A stretch of 7,330 nucleotides of DNA from Nitrospira sp. (GTDB lineage Bacteria > Nitrospirota > Nitrospiria > Nitrospirales > Nitrospiraceae): positions 1 through 7,330 of the forward strand of contig JAKDNQ010000103.1 of the NCBI GenBank assembly GCA_030456405.1, in the 5' to 3' direction. Of the stretch, positions 5,548 through 7,330 are shown piece by piece. How positions within the stretch are numbered: the first letter of the stretch is position 1; each line of letters starts with the position of its first letter. Position numbers and translations under genes: made by a program. The notes under the pieces are model-generated. The model worked only from the letters and a program-made list of their open reading frames with translations. It did no database searches and was not told the origin of the DNA.

Positions 5548-5942
5548 AGTATGTCCTGGATACGCATGTGTGGGTCTGGTGGCAGATGCAACCCAAGAAG
5601 CTTTCCACACGCGTCCGCGCCATTCTGACCAATCCCGATCACTATGAAGAACTCCTCCTCTCCGTGATCTCGGCGTGGGAATTCAGCAAATTGTTGGAAA
5701 AGAAACGGATCGGAATTTCCTGCGATCCGATAGAATGGTTTCGGGAGGCGCTGGAGATGCCCAAGCTCCGGCTTGTGCCGCTCACCCCCTCGCTCAGTTA
5801 TCGATCAACAACGCTCCCCCAGCCGTTTCACGGAGATCCGGCGGACCAAATCATTGTCGCGACCGCCAGAGAGGAGAATGCGACGGTGCTGACAAAGGAT
5901 ACCCTCATCCGGCAATACAAACACGTGCGCACGCTCTGGTAG
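5544..5942 (+). CDS. vapC: PIN-domain ribonuclease toxin, VapC family
   Basis: From GTG 5544 the protein has 132 residues and starts VKYVLDTHVWVWW, the classic PIN opening. The metal-binding acidic set is complete: D6 (LDTHVW), E46 (SAWEFSKL), D98/D101 (HGDPADQIIVATA) and D119 (LTKDTLI). It is therefore likely an active Mg-dependent endoribonuclease; VapC toxins cut tRNA or rRNA, but the target here cannot be predicted. The sequence resembles the Sll0205-like PIN subgroup that is often partnered with Phd/YefM antitoxins. I chose 5544 because the first Asp then falls at residue 6 and the start overlaps the antitoxin stop by 4 bases; GTG 5529 in the same frame would add five residues. The gene converges with the secreted-protein gene on the other strand, with stop codons 7 bases apart. 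Confidence 0.9.
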   Translation: MKYVLDTHVWVWWQMQPKKLSTRVRAILTNPDHYEELLLSVISAWEFSKLLEKKRIGISCDPIEWFREALEMPKLRLVPLTPSLSYRSTTLPQPFHGDPADQIIVATAREENATVLTKDTLIRQYKHVRTLW

Positions 5943-5953
5943 GCGACGCCTAC
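5939..5953. repeat. Perfect palindrome covering both convergent stop codons
   Basis: GTAGGCG-A-CGCCTAC is a 15-base perfect inverted repeat. The TAG of the toxin (5940-5942) and the TAG of the minus-strand secreted-protein gene (5950-5952) lie in its two arms. In RNA it could form a short 5-bp stem with a 5-base loop on either strand. No T run follows on either side, so a strong terminator is unlikely. Confidence 0.5.
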
Positions 5954-6411
5954 TTGAATGTGAGCTTCTTCAGTTCAGCTGCCGGCAGTTCCACTTCTCC
6001 GAAATCGGATTGTCCTTTGAAACTGCCCGCGATGGCGAGGACGAACTCTCCCGTCTTGCCGTCATGGAGCGTGATGGTGACGTTCGGCGGCGCCCCGTTC
6101 CCCAACGGCTTCAGATCGATGGATTTAATGCCCTCGAACTTGATCTTGACCGTCGCCGTCCCGCGTTTCACCGGCACTTCACGGAGTTCGTGCGGGACGA
6201 ATGCGGTCTCGCTGATCTTCTCTTCCCAATAGAAGGTGATATTTTTCACGTCGGTTTCCACGCCCTTGGCATCCACTGCGGTCGCGTGAAATACTTTGTC
6301 GGTTTTGGTTTGTGCCCAGGCAGCGCTCCCGATCGCCGACAGCGCCAAGAGCACAGACAGCACGAGGCACAGCGTCAAGATGCGTGTGATCATCGAGTGA
6401 TTCATCATCAT
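5950..6411 (-). CDS. Secreted or periplasmic protein of unknown function in the tonB operon
   Basis: The 153-residue frame has a Sec signal peptide: a charged start, a hydrophobic core at about residues 9-30 and a likely cleavage site at AWA|QT (33/34). The mature part of about 120 residues is rich in alternating polar and hydrophobic positions (VKIKFEGIKSIDL, NVTITLHDGKTGEFVLAIAG), which suggests a small beta-rich domain. There are no cysteines in the mature part, no lipobox and no heme or metal motif that I can see. It starts 39 bases after the tonB stop in the same direction, so it is probably the last gene of the exb-tonB operon. AGGAG precedes a run of three ATG codons (6411, 6408, 6405); spacing fits the second or third best, so the start may be 3-6 bases inside the given one. 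I do not recognise the family. A periplasmic accessory to TonB-driven uptake is only inference. Confidence 0.8.
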   Translation of the reverse strand: MMMNHSMITRILTLCLVLSVLLALSAIGSAAWAQTKTDKVFHATAVDAKGVETDVKNITFYWEEKISETAFVPHELREVPVKRGTATVKIKFEGIKSIDLKPLGNGAPPNVTITLHDGKTGEFVLAIAGSFKGQSDFGEVELPAAELKKLTFK

Positions 6412-6450
6412 GGTTCTCCTGTTGTCTCTTCGTATATGTGATACATGACG

Positions 6451-7287
6451 TTAGCCGTCCAACTTGTAGCTGATCGGAATCAACAGGGTGATACTCGGCT
6501 TGCCCAACGGATGCTTCAGCGTCAACGGCGAGGCTTTCTTCATGACCGCCAAAGCCTCCTGGTCCAGGATCGGTTGGCCGGAGCTTTCTGCAATCTGAAG
6601 GCCGATAACCGCGCCGTCGTCTCGAATAACCGCCCGTACCACGACTTTCCCTTCCCAATGGTTGGCCCTGGCCTGTGACGGATAGCGTTTCAGCTCTTCG
6701 ATCCGTCTCCACAGCGCATCCCTGAGCCATCCGTAGTCGGCTTGCGTTTGACGATACTGGACGAGAACCTGTTGCACGGCGCGATGTTCGATCATGGACG
6801 GAGCCGCTTGCGCCACCTCCTCTGTTCGCTCGTGAATCGGTTCCGTGTGTTCTACAGAGGATACGGTGGTGGGTTGCGGCGGCGCTTGCTCCATTATTGG
6901 CTCCGGCTTGGAGGCTATAATCTGGGTGACGGGCTCTTGTGTGATTTGTTGAACCGCCTGAACCGTTTCGACGGGAACGGCGACATCCTGAACCGTCTGC
7001 TGCACGGTGTGCTGAATCGGCGTGATCGGCTTGACGGGCGGCTTGGGCGGTTGAACAGCTGGTTTGGCGGGAGGCTTCTCAGGCGGGGCCGGCTCGACCA
7101 GCGCTGGACTCTCCACCAGAGACACCTCCCAGTGAAAGGAATCCAGGAGGACGGGTTTATCGATTTCTGCCATCAGCGCGATGGCGCACCCAACCACCAG
7201 CACGTGGCACAGCAACGACACCGTCCACCCATGGGTTTGGTAAGGGCGGCTCCCTCCGGCCAATCGACTGAGGTTGAGCGTCGTCAT
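6451..7287 (-). CDS. tonB: TonB energy transducer
   Basis: The 278-residue protein has a single N-terminal membrane anchor (about 21-40) with S24 and H28 in the S-x3-H spacing of the TonB anchor (E. coli S16/H20), which contacts ExbB/ExbD. A Pro-rich stretch follows (66-92, EPAPPEKPPAKPAVQPPKPP), then a Gln/Val-rich segment (93-125) and a helical part (about 165-200). The C-terminal TonB domain (about 200-278) shows RYPSQARANHWEGKVVVRAV, DDGAVIGLQIAESSG and a closing IPISYKL. It passes energy from the proton-driven ExbB/ExbD motor to outer-membrane receptors, here plausibly the siderophore receptor encoded nearby. ATG 7287 overlaps the stop of the upstream frame by 4 bases (ATGA), with GAGG 10 bases before it. 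A secreted-protein gene follows after 39 bases and is probably in the same operon. Confidence 0.95.
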   Translation of the reverse strand: MTTLNLSRLAGGSRPYQTHGWTVSLLCHVLVVGCAIALMAEIDKPVLLDSFHWEVSLVESPALVEPAPPEKPPAKPAVQPPKPPVKPITPIQHTVQQTVQDVAVPVETVQAVQQITQEPVTQIIASKPEPIMEQAPPQPTTVSSVEHTEPIHERTEEVAQAAPSMIEHRAVQQVLVQYRQTQADYGWLRDALWRRIEELKRYPSQARANHWEGKVVVRAVIRDDGAVIGLQIAESSGQPILDQEALAVMKKASPLTLKHPLGKPSITLLIPISYKLDG

Positions 7288-7330
7288 GATCGAACGACCT
7301 CGAGACTCACCTGCCGGAAGCCGAGTCCAC
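7284..7330 (-). CDS. exbD: C-terminal end of a probable ExbD/TolR-type protein (runs off the right edge)
   Basis: The minus-strand frame ending at TGA 7286-7284 reads GLGFRQVSLEVVRS and then stops. This resembles the end of ExbD-family proteins, whose last strand typically follows a Gly-rich turn with a pattern like G-hydrophobic-x-x-V-x-hydrophobic. Its TGA overlaps the tonB ATG in an ATGA arrangement, as expected for an exbB-exbD-tonB operon. Only 14 codons are visible, so the identification rests mostly on context. Confidence 0.55.
   Translation of the reverse strand, partial: GLGFRQVSLEVVRS

Noticed and set aside
5277..5642. Minus-strand frame of 121 codons opposite the toxin-antitoxin pair
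   Set aside because: The + strand pair has motifs, ribosome site, promoter and coupling; the antisense frame has none.
6179..6730. Minus-strand frame of 183 codons overlapping tonB and the secreted-protein gene in another frame
   Set aside because: It is the same strand read out of frame through two well-supported genes; the TonB C-terminal domain is in the other frame.

Overview
The window looks like chromosomal DNA of a Gram-negative (diderm) bacterium. It has an outer-membrane TonB-dependent receptor with a Sec signal peptide, a TonB energy transducer, the probable tail of ExbD, a lipoprotein signal and SD-type ribosome sites. Base composition is moderately GC-rich. The style of the genes recalls Nitrospira or a proteobacterium, but that is a guess from impression and no marker gene is present to settle it.

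Layout, left to right. (1) Positions 1-79 (-) hold the first 26 codons of a membrane protein that runs off the window. (2) 80-315 has no supported gene. (3) 316-636 (-) encodes a small predicted lipoprotein whose C-terminal third is the start of a TonB-receptor plug and then stops; it is probably a receptor remnant. (4) 637-876 is intergenic, with a candidate promoter for the lipoprotein frame and a weak terminator-like hairpin. (5) 877-4657 (-) is a compact iron-uptake operon: siderophore-type TonB-dependent receptor (806 aa), PepSY-domain inner-membrane protein (388 aa) and a 59-aa two-helix membrane protein. The gaps are 17 bp and then a 4-bp ATGA overlap. (6) 4700-4733 is a strong hairpin just ahead of the receptor. 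(7) 4788-5000 (-) encodes a Com-like zinc-finger protein. (8) 5001-5319 is a divergent intergenic region with a good sigma70 promoter for (9) a Phd/YefM-PIN (VapC) toxin-antitoxin pair on the + strand, 5320-5942. (10) 5950-7330 (-) is the end of an exbD-tonB operon followed by a secreted protein of unknown function; it converges on the toxin gene with only 7 bp between stop codons.

How they may work together: ExbD/TonB (with ExbB presumably off the right edge) energise the receptor, which imports a ferric chelate across the outer membrane. The PepSY protein and its 59-aa partner sit in the inner membrane and are candidates for iron reduction or release after import. This functional link is inference from family knowledge and co-location. 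The toxin-antitoxin pair lies between the receptor operon and the tonB operon. I saw no rRNA, tRNA, CRISPR array, insertion sequence or phage structural gene.
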